A stretch of 64,000 nucleotides of DNA from contig JBBELK010000451.1 of assembly GCA_037783545.1 (NCBI GenBank), positions 372,001 to 436,000 on the forward strand, written 5' to 3'. The translations under genes were made by a program, and so were the position numbers. A model generated the notes under the pieces. It worked only from the letters and a program-made list of their open reading frames with translations, was not told the DNA's origin and ran no database searches. The DNA is from Henricia sp. BOLD:AAB3569. Lineage: Eukaryota; Echinodermata; Asteroidea; Spinulosida; Echinasteridae. Shown piece after piece: positions 45,201 to 60,200 of this stretch (positions are counted from its first letter, which is position 1; every line of letters begins with the position of its first letter).

Positions 45201-48200
45201 GCATGGCGCAAGTGTGTTTAAGTGCCTTGCTCAAGGGCACAGGTACCCCAGCCGGGTATCGAACCTGCAACCCCAAGTTTTCACCCGAGTGTTGCGAGTC
45301 AGTGACCCAAACCACTTGGCCACGGTACCCCTGTTGAACTTACCACTATATTGTCCAGTGATGTTATAGGTTACTAGACCTCCGGGCCCACTGTCTAAAT
45401 CTACTGCTACAAAGGATCCGATGTAAGTTCCCAGGACGCCTTCGGGGAGACTGTAGGGGCCGAAATATGCCGAGGGAAAGCGTGGGGGAGTGTCGTTGAT
45501 GTCCTCTACGTTAATTGTGACCTGGAAATGGGTATACATTATCAGTCAAGAGTAAATTTAACAAATTAAAAAAGAATATTTAACGGTTTCAAGATCTTAA
45601 ATATACAAGGGTTTGTTTATGACGTTGGGTCACATTTTGTGACAATTACAGAAAATCAAAAACTATGCTCTGCATGCTTTGAACAGCTGTGACAGAGTGG
45701 CAAAATTGTGCGGTTTTGCTAAGAAAAAACATCCCAATGTTTTAGCAACAATTTTCATTGGCCAAAAGCTCTTCAACGCTAATAGACTGATCCAGTAAGC
45801 TGCGTCCATTTTGGAATTGACCAACCACAGCCCCAGGTTGAGATCACCAAAATGTGGATCTTCATTTTGGCGACTCGAGTCCTCAATTTTGTGCACAAAG
45901 ATACGGACTTGTGAGGAGTTGCAGAGACTTGCAGGGATTTCTGAGGACTTGTAGGGATTTCTGAGGACTTAAAGGGATTTCTGAGGACTTGCAGGGATTT
46001 CTGGGGACTTGCAGTGCATGGTGATGGATTTGACAACTAGCAGACACTAGTTTTACGTTTTACTTACTGTAACTGTTCCCGATCTTCTGTCGTTGACATT
46101 CAACGCTTGGTCGATTGCTGTAATGATCAGCTCATATATCCCTGTAGTCTCTCGGTCTAGCTCTTTAATCACATAGATGGAACCCTGAATGAGTAAAATA
46201 ATAAACTCATATTCATTCAAAAAGATATAAGCCTCACCCAAAAAGTGTTAAAAAAGTTTAAAGTTTCATTTTTTTCTTTAGTTTAAATAATTTTAAATAA
46301 TTTTAAATAATTTAACCAACTTACATTGTTACTATGGATACCAAACGCCCCGTCCGTATTTCCGCCAGTAATAGTATAGATGATTTCAGAGTTGTTGCCG
46401 CTGTCCGAATCATTTGCCGTGATGGTAACAAAGATTACGCCCGTTGATGACGGTCCTTCGGTTACGTTGATGGGAGGTTGGGTCGGGAAAACTGGTGGGT
46501 TATCATTCTGGTCTAGGACTGTTATGTATAGGTGGGTTGTTTCCTAAAGAGAAATTAGAAGAATTTAGATTAATGTGGTTGCCAAGTGTTTCGCGCCTTC
46601 CACCAATTCAGGCCAGTACAGTAGAAATTCAACAAAAATGATGTGGTGAGCATGTCATCTTACACATGCAGTCAGACATGTATCGTGTGAGTAATGTATA
46701 ACTCACACAATAACAAATTTCATAATATTTCCACTAAAAATGTGATTGTATATTGATTGCTTTCCGGTGACGTCACGCCTTCCATCCACCATTTTAGTTC
46801 GCATTTTTCATGACGCAAGTGGCTCGAGTTGATAACCGGCAAAAAAGAGCAAGAAAAGCGAATTGGTTGCACTTATACCTCCGTTGCTTAACCTTGCTTT
46901 ATGTTGTTGCGCCATGTCTGTTGTATCTATAAAGATAACAACGTATTTCTTCAGGCTAAAAATCGCGATCAAGTAGAAGCACTTTCGTGTTTATAAGCTG
47001 ACTGCATGCTCAATATTTTGAACGTATCGCAACGCGTGTGTGTGGCATCTTCGAATGAAAATATGCTGGTGAGTATTTTTTACGCAGGTTCATGTGCATC
47101 TATTGGCACACGCATGTACGCGCGTGACTGCTTACCACCACACATTCCCGGATGTTCTACGTCATCGAAAGCAATCAATTGGAGAAGAAACAGTGGGATG
47201 TAAGTTTTCATATACCTCATGTGTAGATTCATGTTATGTGATAAGTTGAAAGTACGGGCATTGACTTATCTAGACCCCATGCCTGTAGAATTCTGACTAG
47301 GCCCCCCAGGCTAAGCTTACCATGAATGTTGGATTATAACTGTTATCCGTCATAACTATGACGAGATCGTACGAAGCCTGGCGTTCTCGGTCCAACTGGC
47401 TCGTAATCGTTACCTCCCCTTGAGCGTTGATTTGGAAAATGCCATCAGGGTCGGACGCCGGGTCAATGCGGAACTCGATGTTGTTGGACGACGGATCGTC
47501 AAAATCAGCGATGGTGATGGTTGATACCGGCTGGTTGGGTAGGACATTCTGTTGAGGGTTTAGGGTTAGTGAACAACAGGTTAGTAATCATCACAAATCC
47601 AGAGAGCCAATAATATCACAAGTCCGTTACAAGAAATCCATTTTCTGTAAACAATCTTGATAAGCTCCTAACAATTTAACAATTATGCAGAGACAATGAA
47701 ATTATGTCGGCATAAAACAAGCCACTAACCTCTTCCACAGTTGCACTATAGTTGGACTGGACAAACGACGGTGGATTATCGTTAAGATCTCTCACGACGA
47801 CTTCAATAACAATGGAGGTATTCATGACTGGAGTACCTCGATCAGATGCTGTAATCTGATAGTTATAAGTTCAATCAAAGAGGTTCACATTATGGGTTAA
47901 AAAAAACTTGTTTTGTAAATTTGGAGTTTATGTTCAATAAACATCAGTTGACACTGAATTAACCAGGACTTTATATGTGATGCGATCAAGCAAAATCAGT
48001 CATACCTCGGCCCTGGTCAATTTGGGGATTTTTACATAATTATCCACGCTCATTATAATACAAAAACACAATGAAAATTCCAGGCGGAACACAGGCATTC
48101 CAAGCGGTATGTGGACACACCAGGAATTACCAGTGTGTTGTTGTATTTTAATGAGCGTGGATCTGCCGCAGATTTCTTCTTATGGTCGCGAAAACTCGAC

Positions 48201-51200
48201 CTAGCCTGCGCAACTTAAAGGCCGTTATTACAGAGTGGGTCACATATACTACTCCACATTATAACTTAATTTTAGCTCAGGACATTGACATTTCCATAAT
48301 GTCCAATCCAAAGTCATTCTGTTTATCATTTGGTTTCTATGAGACTGTTTTGTGGTTATGTTTTGAACATTAAATAAACTCCTCAAAAAAAGTTCGGAAA
48401 GTCAAGTTTGACTGACGATTTCTCTCTTGTTGCAAAATAATTTTCCTTGAATTTTATATCATTGGAAAGCCCTGTTATTCCTCTTTACGATGATGTGTCA
48501 TTTGTTATGATGGGGGATGTGCAGCACAGCTGAATACGGGGGCGGGTGTAAAGTGAAATGTCACAAAATGCATTGCTATTGTCAACAAGTGCATTGACAC
48601 ATTCCCATCCTCCAAGCAAAAGGGGAATGCACTAAATGACAATAGCAGTGAACTTTGTGACATTTCACTTTCCACCCACCCCTGTATTCCGCTATACTGC
48701 ACATCTCCCAATTGATTAATCATAACAAGAGAGAAATCGTCAGTCAAACTTGAATTTCCGAACTTTTTTTGAGGAATTTAGATAGTTTCCAGTCATAAAA
48801 TGTGTATGTCATAATATAAGAAATGGTGAAACACAAAAAGTTAATCTACTTACAGTTAACGTGTATGAGGCGTTTATTTCCCTATCCAGCGACGCGGTGG
48901 TCACTAGCAACCCTTCAGCTTTATCAGTGATTATGTCAAAATGGCCATCTTCATTGCCCGCTGTGATCTCATAAACAACCTAGCAAATAAAACAAATAAA
49001 AATAATCCAATGTCTGGATATTTAGGGACAATTATACAACCTTTTTCCATATAACCATTTGATGCCGAAGGATGTCTAAACACGTTCTGGCAATGTATAG
49101 TCACAGGGGCAGTTGACGAGTTAAAACGTCAGCTTTGCCACTGTCTTCCAAGGTTGACGTGTAAACACGTCTATTGTCCACCATTCATTTGCACACACAA
49201 TGTTTTGAACTTGATGGCCGTGGAAGGCCCGTCAGTGTAGCAAATCTTGCTTCGTGGTGGCCGCCTCGGAGTGTTGCAAAGTATGATCTTTTGGTGACAA
49301 GATTCATACAATGAATGTAGAAATGACTCTCAAGAGTCTGTATTTGTGGTGCTTGACCTGGTCTTAACTTTTGACCAATCACATTTACCTTTTAAAAAAA
49401 TAAAATTGTATTTTTTTCTTGGCTAAAAACAATCCCGCGTCAACTGGTTAACTACAGAATTCTCACAGAAGCAGAAAATGTCGCATTTCTTAGCTGTTAG
49501 AATCACTTTGTTCAACCAGGTCCAATTGGACCTGGAGGACGGGGAAAAAAACAAAAAAAACAAACAATGCTTACATTTCCATTGAGTCCCGAGTCCGCAT
49601 CATTCGCTGCGACTGTAGCAGCGACGAAGCCGCCAACCATGTTTTCATCAATGGTGACATCACCGGATGGGAAAGTCACAAAGACTGGTGCATTGTCATT
49701 CACATCCTGTATGTACACCCAGACCTGAAGGCAAAGAAACAACGGCTTCAGCTTCGTATAATAAACCTTCTAGTACATGTACGTGTCAACAATATTGACT
49801 GAAAACTATTTTTACTTACGGCTGCCGAGCCTGATAAGCCTCCATTGTTTATAGCCAACACAGTGAATGTATAGAGAGGGAATCCCATCTCGTAGTCTAT
49901 GGGGCCTTTTGTTGTGAGCCAGCCCTGCCATGAAAATAAAAATGATGTCACAATGAAAACCTTATCACAATATTACGGCTATATACCACAATATTACGGT
50001 AATATAAAAAATAATAGTGAACATTATCAATGGTTCAAAAGTATTAAAATATTTCTTTAATCACAATGGCAAACAGTGAAATAATAATTATTAATAATGC
50101 GTGCGATCACATCTCACTTAAAAAGAGCATGTACAGATTTTTTGTTCAAGAAACTTGATTTCTTTCTATAAACTTAACAATTATGTTAAAATACCTCCCC
50201 AAAATACTATCCATAACAAGAAATTTGCAGCCTCCAATTTGAATGTGGAAGCAAAAAGGTTGGTGTAATCACTGCACTCTCCTTAATATGTAACCAGATA
50301 AATTAGTTTACAAAACATTGAGGTTTTTTTTACCGTATCCTTGAAAATACATATACGGAATGAGAGAGCAAAACAGTAATAATAAAATATGAACGGTAAT
50401 AATAAAAATATGACAAATGATATGGTATCAAAACCTTGATGCTCATGGGAAAAATGGAGGAGCAAAAAATGTGATCTGGACACACTTCTTGATAGAGACC
50501 ATATAAGGATACAACTCCTGTCACATAAATCTTGTTACTATTATTATTTTTTTCTTTCTGGTATTTATACCAAGGATTCCTCAATAGTGCTCATTGCACT
50601 GTCACTCGCAAGCGTGAGGAAACCCATGAAGAATTAGAATTAGAAATGGCCAGAGACACCGGGGAATCCCCTTGCTCTTCACAAAAGAATGCTGTGGGAT
50701 CTTGAGAGTGCGTTACCATTACCTAACACACTGCACCAACGGCTTTACATCCCTTCCGAAGGAAAGAAAAAAGAAGAAAAAAAAAAAAAAAAAAAAAAGG
50801 GAGCAATTGTCATGCTAAACATTTTTTTTTAAAGGCCTAAATAGACTATAAAGCATGCTTACCGTGACAGGGTGAAGATTAAACAACTGACGAATAGAAG
50901 GATTAACATTGGGTTCCAGACTGTAGGTTATATTGCTGTTGGGTTTGCCCGGTACCTGTGCCATGACCTGTCAATCAAGATTTATAGATGGATTACAGAA
51001 TTGGGAAATTGTTACAAACGGCGTTATCTCCATGTGTGATTGAGGATGTGTATGATAAAAACCAACCTGTGTGCAAGTCAGCTCAGTACCTCATCTACAT
51101 TCTGAGAAAATAATGAAAAACTGTATTTTCAAGAAATTGTGCAAAGCCTATTTAGGCTGGTTCCCTGACTACATGAAGGCACCCTTGATCTCTGGTAAGG

Positions 51201-54200
51201 GGTGGTAATCTCATTGAAGGGTTTATGCATATGAATATAAAGCTCCCGTAAAGGGTGGTGTAACAAGAGTTTACTGTAGTTGTATAAGTTTACCTGTAAA
51301 AACGGAAATCCCTGGCCAACATTTTCAGTCAAGTTGACCTCATATCTGACTTTGGTGAACTCCGGTGGATCGTCCTGCCCGTCGACGAGCAACACCATAA
51401 CGGTGGCTTGTGATTGGTGGAAAGGCTGGGCCTGGTCGGTGGCCGTGACTGTTAGATTATAGGTGGATTGGAACGTGTAGTCAGGCAGCGCCCCCAGAAC
51501 CGTGATCACGCCGTTAAAGGAGTCGATTACAAAATAGCTGCCTTCATTACCTGCAGAAAAACAACAAATAATTTGACATTAGTACACAGTCTGTGATCTA
51601 AACGATAATCTACATTTACGGGTTTCTAACTTAAATTTGAATGCGGTTCAAAGAAATCTGTTGAAAAACACCAAATATCGCACCTGTATTTGCACAAAAT
51701 TCCATTTATTTGACCGATTCTCCTATATTTTGTTACAAATAATGGAGGTTTTTAAAATTATCTCATTCAACTGCTGGTATTTCTCGGTACTATCTATCAA
51801 CTAATGAAATCCGTAAGTCCTAAAATATAGGGTTAAAAGGTCTCCGATTCATGGAATGACCCCTATAACACAGAATAATTTGGTATGATTTCTAAACGTA
51901 CCTCCAGTAATACTGTATTGAACCTGTCCCCCTTGGCCCAAATCGGGGTCCGTGGCAGACACGGTTGCAACCACCGTGCCTTGGTCGGCATTCTCCGACA
52001 GGTCTGGTTTCAGATACACACTCTGGGTGAATGTTGGGGCTTCATCGTTTACGTCAGTTACGGTGATGGTGATGGTCGCTGGGAAATTGAGTGAAAACAA
52101 TTTGCTCATTAACCTCATAGAGCATGTTTTTACCATAGGCGTAGGAGACGGAGGGAGGGGGAGGGGGGGGAGGGAGACATGGGGGCTGGTCCCCCCCCCA
52201 CTTTCGAAAGTGGGGGAGGGGAGCAAAGATGTCAATTTGCACCACCCCCACTTTTTTGCCTCTCATATATGATGTAATTCATATTTTGTCGGCAAAATCA
52301 TGGTACTGTCGGCAAAAATAAAAAGGTTAATGGAACTAATATAACACGGCTTATAAAACGCCACAGCAATGGCAATGCTATTACATTATATTACATGTAT
52401 GTCCATACATGCTGTTGCGTGAGGGCGCTCACCTGCTTATTTATTAAAATAAAAAAGTGCAAAGTGAAAAATGCAGTTATTTTGCATCTACTTCGAATGG
52501 TCTGTTTTTTGTCCTAGCGGAAGATTTTTGTCCAGATGCTAAACAGCACCTCTGATGGATTTTGTCCGGGCGACGCACCAGAACAAAACAGGTAGTGGAG
52601 TAACCTACATATCTGATTTAAATTCTTTATATTATTCCAACTTTAATATTTACAAGCTCTTTGTAAGATTTAACTACAGTACTATAGAATTGCTGTACCA
52701 TACCTGTATTTCTTGGTGGCTGATCGCCATCGTTATAAGCTTCAACGGTCAACACGTACGAGTCCCGCGTCTCTCTGTCAAAGGCCGTTTGGCCTCGCGT
52801 GATCACACCCGTCGTCGCGTTGATCCGGAAGTTGTTATTTTCATTGCCTTGGACGATGCGATAAAGAACAATGGCATTGTTTCCGATATCTCTGTCTGTT
52901 GCTTGCACCTGACATAATTTTAAAAAGTTATGGTTTTAAAGAATTCTGAAACAGGGTGCAATTTTACTTTTATTATATTTTTTGGGAGTGGGGGGGGGGG
53001 CGTGGTCGGGGGTGGGGGGTGGTAGGGGTTGCAGAAAGAAGTTAAAGCTTGTAATGTCTGTCATTAGGGAGACCTCCGACTCACAGGACGAATGCTCTAA
53101 CAGCCGAGCTATAAGGCATAGTGGTATACTCCCTTAGGTTTCCCCCAAGACCTCTGACACACTGGTCAGATGTTCTACCAGCTGAGCTATGAGGCACAGT
53201 GGTATACTCCCTTAGGTTTTCCCCAAGAACTCCGACACACCGAGGAGATGCTCTACTAGCTGAGCTATAAGGGACAGTGGTATATTCTCAGGTTTTCCCT
53301 ACAAACCCAATTTTTCTCTCAGTGTTGCATGGGTTCGCAACTGAGCAAAGCTTCTATTATGCATGGTATGCAAATGAATGGGGCTTGGCTAGAGGCTCAG
53401 ATTTCCCAGGATTGGCCCGATTGGTGAGTAAACTCAATAATTGACCTACCTTAATTATCTCGTCACTCTCAGCCGCGTCTTCCGGCACAGACTGCGCATA
53501 GTTCTGCAAATCGAACACGGGCCTGTTGTCGTTAACGTCAGTCACCGTGACAACCACGGTGGCTACGGCGCGCAGATTGCCGTCCCCGCCCTGTCGATCC
53601 AATGCATTGACGATAAGCGTATAGGTGTCTTGAGTCTCCCGGTCCAGCGGTGTCGTAGTTCGGAGATCACCGCTTATGCGGTCTAACAAAAATGGGCCGG
53701 TTGGATTGTTTCCGGATATGTCAATTTGGTAGACAATGGCACTGTTGAGACCTAGTATAAAAGAAAACAATACTCCAAATAGTTATTTCACTTGCATAAA
53801 TGGAATTAAATCGTAAATTATCATATATTTTATGTTAACTTTTTCTCAAAAGAGTAATATTTTTTTTATTTCTCAATCTTACCGATATCGGAGTCATTTG
53901 CAAGCAAGCGTAAGATGGTTCCAACTGGTGTATTTTCAACGACCGTCACCGGATACACGGGCAGACTAAATACCGGCGTGTTGTCGTTCACGTCCGTAAC
54001 GATGATCTCGACGTTAGTCGTCGCTTGGAACGTGCCGTCCGTGACCTGAACTTGAACTTCGTACCGGTCGCGTTGTTCGCGATCGAGAGAATTCACGGTG
54101 GTGATGCTGCCCATGCTGGGGTCTATTATGAACTGAGGTTGGGGACCGGTGAAGGTGTAAGTCAGGGTACCGATGGTGTCTGGGTCGCTGGCCATCACCT

Positions 54201-57200
54201 GGTAAAATATAAAACAATGAGCCTTATATCAAGTTTAGTTAGACATGTTTTGTGATATACAGTATTAATCTTCATTTCAGGCAGAAAAACATTTCCCACT
54301 ACAGTAAAAGTACTTGCATTACTAAAAACGCACTCCCCTACTCGTGCGTCCCGAGGCCCTGTGGAAATATGCCCTGTGGAAGCAGCGATAGAAATCTTGT
54401 TGCCGCTCTGGGCCAATCAGGACACTTGGCAGTACATTGCGGGCGTTTAAATACACGCACGCAGATTGTACATGTAAGTTTACACAGTACAGTGTAATAC
54501 TCAGTTGCGCTGGCCGTATACAAGTTGGTGATTGGCTGCTATTTAAAGCGTTTGTCATCACACACCCTGTTATTAATTTGAACAACTGCGGAGGAAATAA
54601 AAACGTCGCCAGAAACTTCGGTAGGAGGGGGTAGTCATGAAGAACAAAAACCCAATCCAATTTTTGGAAAGCATAGAAATTGTTTCTCTTTAGTATAACA
54701 TGACAAAATTGATTAAATTACATCAAAATGACTCGTGTGCGTTCGCTAAGCGTAACAGCCGCCTAACTTCACAGATTGTAATGGCGCTTAGCAGATTGGA
54801 AATTCCCTGAGATCTCAGGATGATGTGTGCCACATATTTTGCACCCCAACTTGATCAGAATTTAAAGTTTTAAGCGTAAATTTGTTAGTCTTGTCTTAAA
54901 GAAAATAAAACCGACCTGTCCGACAAGCGTCCCTGATTGTTCGTTCTCTGCCACCTCAAACCTGAACGGGGTGCCGGTGAACGTCGGCGGTGTGTCGTTG
55001 ATATCTAGTACATTGACTGTGACGACAGCTAGCCGGTTGGACGAACGCTGTGGGTTACCATCTAAAGAACCAAAAAAGTGTGTTAATTTCAAATTAACAC
55101 CGACAGTCTCGTTTTAGATGCCGAGTCATTGTATTACGTCAAGCGTCTTTTCAATTGGAAATTTTATCACAAAAGAAGCATGAGACCCTCGCTTTCTTTA
55201 AAGGCCCTGTAGATGATCTGTTTGTGAGCGATTCTGCGAATAAAACCATTATAAATCAAGAGAAAGACATCAACAAACTCATCCGAAGAAATTTCAGCTT
55301 TGTCAAATGTATCACGTTTAAAAAAAACATGAAAATCCATATGCGTTTTCCTGGTCTTGGCGGCGTGTTTCAAATATTCGTTCTCAGTTGATCGGGTACG
55401 TGGCATGCGTCATGCACTCTGTGGCGCACATCATATACTGCGTGTGCGCGGCGCGCGATCCATAAAAATGCATCGCGTTGGAACACGCACACGCAGTACA
55501 CAGCGCCCATGCGTTTTGGACCGCGTAGATGCGAACCAAAAATAAGTAAATCGTTTGCAAACGATCTAAATAATTTCATCTTTACGGATTATTTTCTGGT
55601 AAAATTATATCATTTTGAGCGGAAACCTTTCATTGGATAGTTGCTATTAATTCAATCTTTACTTTCAGAACTTTTCTCCTGTAAACTCGTCGATTACTTT
55701 TTGGGGTCATTGCAAATGATCCACTGGGCCTTTAAGTTGGTACAATAATGGTATTGACCCCTTTCCAGTGGCGTCATTTTGGGAGTCAAATAATGCCGCG
55801 TCATTGTGGAAGCAATGTGCGTGCGCGTTGTGTGTCCATAGCATGCGTAATGCGCTATACTAAGTTTCACATTGGTGAATATAAACCGCATTACGCCAAC
55901 CAGAGAGACACACAATGCGCACGCACATAGCTTCTACAATGACTCAGCATTATTTGACTCCCAATATGGCGTATTTGCACATGCTCGAAAGGGGTCAATA
56001 TGCTCCAAATGTATTTTTGAGTTACGTCATGGAGATTAATTCAACTTACTATCTTGTACATTGACATTGACTTGAATAGACTGGATCATTTCTCTATCAA
56101 GTGGCATTCTGGTGTAGATCCGGCCTGTAGACTCGTTGATGTACAGATAGAGATTAGACGTGATCAGCATGTACTTCAACTGGGCATTCACACCTAGGTC
56201 TGCATCAGTGGCCATTACCTGGAAGATCAAACATTAGCGTTTACACAGGGTTCTTAAAGCGGGATCAGGATCCTTGAACGAGTTCAGAATCTTTTAAAGT
56301 AGGATTAAGATCCTCAAAAGAGTTTACAGGATTCTTAAAAACGAATCAAAATCCTTGAAAAATGATCAGGATTTTCAAAGCAGGACCAAAATCTTATTTA
56401 AGCATGATAAAAATCTTCAAACGGGATCAAGATCCTGAAATGAATTCATGATTCTCTAAGCAGAATCACAATCCTTAAATGAGTTCATAATCCTCCAGGC
56501 AGGATTAGGATCTTCAAAGCAGAATCAAGATTCTCAAAGTGGGATCGCAATCCCTAAACAAAATTGTGATCCTCAAAGTGGAATCACGATCCATCAAGCA
56601 GAATCATGATTCTTTAAGTGGAATCATGATCCTCCACACAGAATCAGGAACTTAAAAATAATTATAATTTAGGGTTTGTTTTGCCCCACACGACATAGCT
56701 TCCCCGAGACACTATGAGTAAAACTTAGCGTGCTCAGTTGGGACTCGAACCCAAAACCTCCTGCATACTAGGCAGACGTCTCAACCACTCAACCACCAAG
56801 CTGGCTGGTGTTAGCAGTCGGTTCGAATCATTTAGCAGCGGGTACCGCAAAAGATGAGAGAATGCGGTTTGCGTCTAGAAGATTGAATATTTATTAGGGT
56901 TCGTTTTTTAAAATAATCTTTAATTTGTCTTACCGGTTCTTGATACAAACATTTTGACTTTAATATCACAAAAACAGGAATTTTTCCAAAAACAAAGACA
57001 AAAACACCTTCTTTGGGAAACTTTTTTGGCGGTTCACAATGACAAAACATGGCTGCAAAATTATAACTATAAACAAAAAAACAAAAACAAACACACCTCA
57101 ACAACGAAAGTGTTTGCGGGTTGTCCTTCAACCACGGAAGCAGTGTACACGTCTTGAAGCCACTGTGGGTCGTTGTCGTTAAAATCACGCACTTCCACAA

Positions 57201-60200
57201 CTACGTATGTCGTTGTGCTGAGAGGTGGCGCTGCATTGTCTTGGGCACGGATGGTGATGTTGTATGACGAAATCGTCTCGCGATCGAGCGGTTTAAGAAG
57301 AACAATGTTGCCCATACTAGGGTTAACGAAAAAGGTCCCTGCAGTGGAATATGGTATAACAAGAGAAAAATGATCAGAATCGTGACCTGTCATCACAAAA
57401 TGAGCTGATATATGTATTTTTGAATTCAGCAGAAAAACAGCTTTCCAATGGTATATAACACATAAGGTAAAACTATTCCCCTAACGCAACACAGCTTGGA
57501 GAAGTGGTAGTGTTCAAACAAATCTTACAAATCCTTAAACAATTTTTTTTTTTAATTTGGTTAATTAAAGTAATATTGTAAGAGGAAAAACAGTTAACAA
57601 AAATTAACTATTGCCTACTGGAAATAATTTCCGTGAGCTGCTTAGCTAAACAAATATGCTTAGCCAAGATAAAAATTGTGCTAAGATTCTTAACGTACCG
57701 TCTTCGTTTCCGCTGATGATCGAATACGTGACTTGACCCGCAGCACCGGTATCTGCGTCATCGGCGATTACGCGGCCAATTGTCAGTCCTGCGTCCGAAA
57801 GCTAAATAATGAAACAAAATGTAAAAATTACGTAATGTGGCATTAAGAGCTTGACCATATCAAATTTGTTACCTCACCCCCCCCCCCCCCCCCCCCCCCC
57901 CCCCACCACCCCCCCCCCCCCCCCCCCCCCCCCACCACCCCCCCCCCCCCCCCCATTTGGAAATTATTTAAAAATAATTTTACCTCGATGACTGATATGA
58001 AGTAATTTGGCTGTTGAAATACCGGAGGGCTGTCATTTATGTCCGTGATAGTTACACGAACAGTAACTTCACTCACACCGTCTCTGGAAAAAGAACAGCC
58101 AAAAGAAAGTTGAAAAAAACAAAACAAACAAACCTATAAACAGTTAGGGAAATAGATAGCAAAGAATAAAATATGCTCATAACATTTTCTTTTTTTTAAT
58201 TACTAAAACGTTTGGGCTGCGACTTGCTCATGTTCTACTTTCTGGCAACTAGTTGTACCCAGTTGCGTCGATGTACGCGTACTTGCAACTAGTTGCTGTC
58301 AGTTGCACGAGTGTGTCTGAATATGTTTGAAGCACATCAACAGCAACTAGATGCTTCCAGTCGCAAGGTCGATATAGACATGGCTGGAGGCTCCCAGTTG
58401 CCGCTAGTTGCGCAACTGATCAGTTGCTGTGGATGTGCACACTACACACACATCGACAGCAACTGATCAGTTGAGTTGCTGCCAGTTGCAGGGTCGATGT
58501 ACGCTAGGCTTTAGAGAGTTATCGATACTTACGCTGGCGGTACAGCAGGCTCTATGTTGCGAGCTTGCACCGTTAGCAAGTAGGTGCTAGCCGAAGTCTC
58601 AAAGTCGATATTAGAGGTTGTCGTAATAGCACCGCTCATGGGGTCAATGGCAAAGAAACCCTATAACATACATAAAAGAAAATGAATTAAATAATATGAC
58701 TAATAATGTTAGAATACGCAAATTATACAGCATGGTTTAAGGCCGGGGAAATAGTGAAAACTAATGACCCTGAGATGTTGGATGATTGAGACTATCTCCC
58801 AAGGTACTCATTCTAATTTTAGTTAAAGGGGTATGTCCAGATCAAATTTTTGAGCCCCCATTTTTCCCATGGGTGTTGTGATTTTGATATGGGATATAGT
58901 TTGAAAACCACTAATGTTTTGTGAACTAATTTATTTGGTTGCATAAAGCAGTGCAGTAATTTCAACAAACGTTTTGCTTCCACATCCAAATTGGAGATTG
59001 CAAATATACTGTTTTCTTCCCATGGATAGTATTTTGGAGAGGCATTTTATATGGTGGTTGGGTTAAAATGAAATCCATTTTCTTAAAAATCTGAACAAGC
59101 TCTTTTAACAGACCTGTTGGTTGCCGCTGATGATACTGAATTCCGTGACTGCGTTTATGCCCTGGTCCGCATCGGTAACAGTAACCGTGGTTATCGGCGT
59201 GTTCATTGGAGAGCCTTCCTCCAGGGCTACGTTCCGGTCGCCTGGTAGAATGAAAAATTGTTAAAATTACCAATTACAATTTTCGCAAATAAAACTGCTT
59301 CCGGGAAAAGAAAAACATGGATAAAATAATTCACTGGTAAAAAGGATATCAGACATGCACCTTTAATGTTGAGATCTACCCTGGGGAATCTTGACCTCAA
59401 GCCTAGGCCCATTGATTTGTGTACAAACATACATGTATGTTTTTTTAAGGCCCTTTTGCTGCTGTGCATAAAATCAGCTGTCAATCGTCCTACTGTGGGC
59501 CCAGTAAACAGCTGTGTCTTGAGGGGACCTCCATTCATCTATTTAGGCCATTATAGAAAGGTTTGTGTCTGCCAAACAGTGTTATTTACGCGTTATACGA
59601 AGTGCCTTCCGGAGTCTCCCCTTGGAGCCTCCGTGCAATGTTTTGGGCGGTGCATCTCTGAGGATTAAAAAGGTTGACCCTACTTTACATGCTCTATATT
59701 TCAGCATAAAATCAAAATATCAATAAGGTGTACATTTGAGGTAATGAGTTACATATTGGTTTATAAAGTAAACTTACCATGAGTAAAAATAGGATCATTG
59801 TCGTTTGCATCCAACACGCTAACAAACACTGTTGCAGTGGAGGTCATTGTGTCCTGTGCTATGAGCTAGAAGTGAAGGGGAAAAAAGAAAGAAAAATTGT
59901 TGAATTAATTTTGGCAAATAAAGTAGAGTCTAACTATTAAACCTCGGTTTAAGGGTTAAACTAGACTTAGACTCGAGTTTAATTAAACCCAACTTTCAGA
60001 AACAGAAATTGATTTAGACCAGACTTAGGCTGGATCCGAAATAGTGGCTTTGGCTGTGGCTGTTGCTATGCTGTTGCTAAGGACTGTCATTGTCTGCCCA
60101 TAGCAACAGCCATAGCCACAGCCAAAGCCACTTATTCGGATCCAGACTTAGACTGGAGTTCAGGTTTAAGTCTGGTTTAGTTAAACTCAAGTCTAAATTT

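Noticed and set aside
57843-58127. Glycine-rich open frame over the poly-C tract
   Set aside because: The glycines come from the G run. The only real coding part is exon w11 at 57984-58083.
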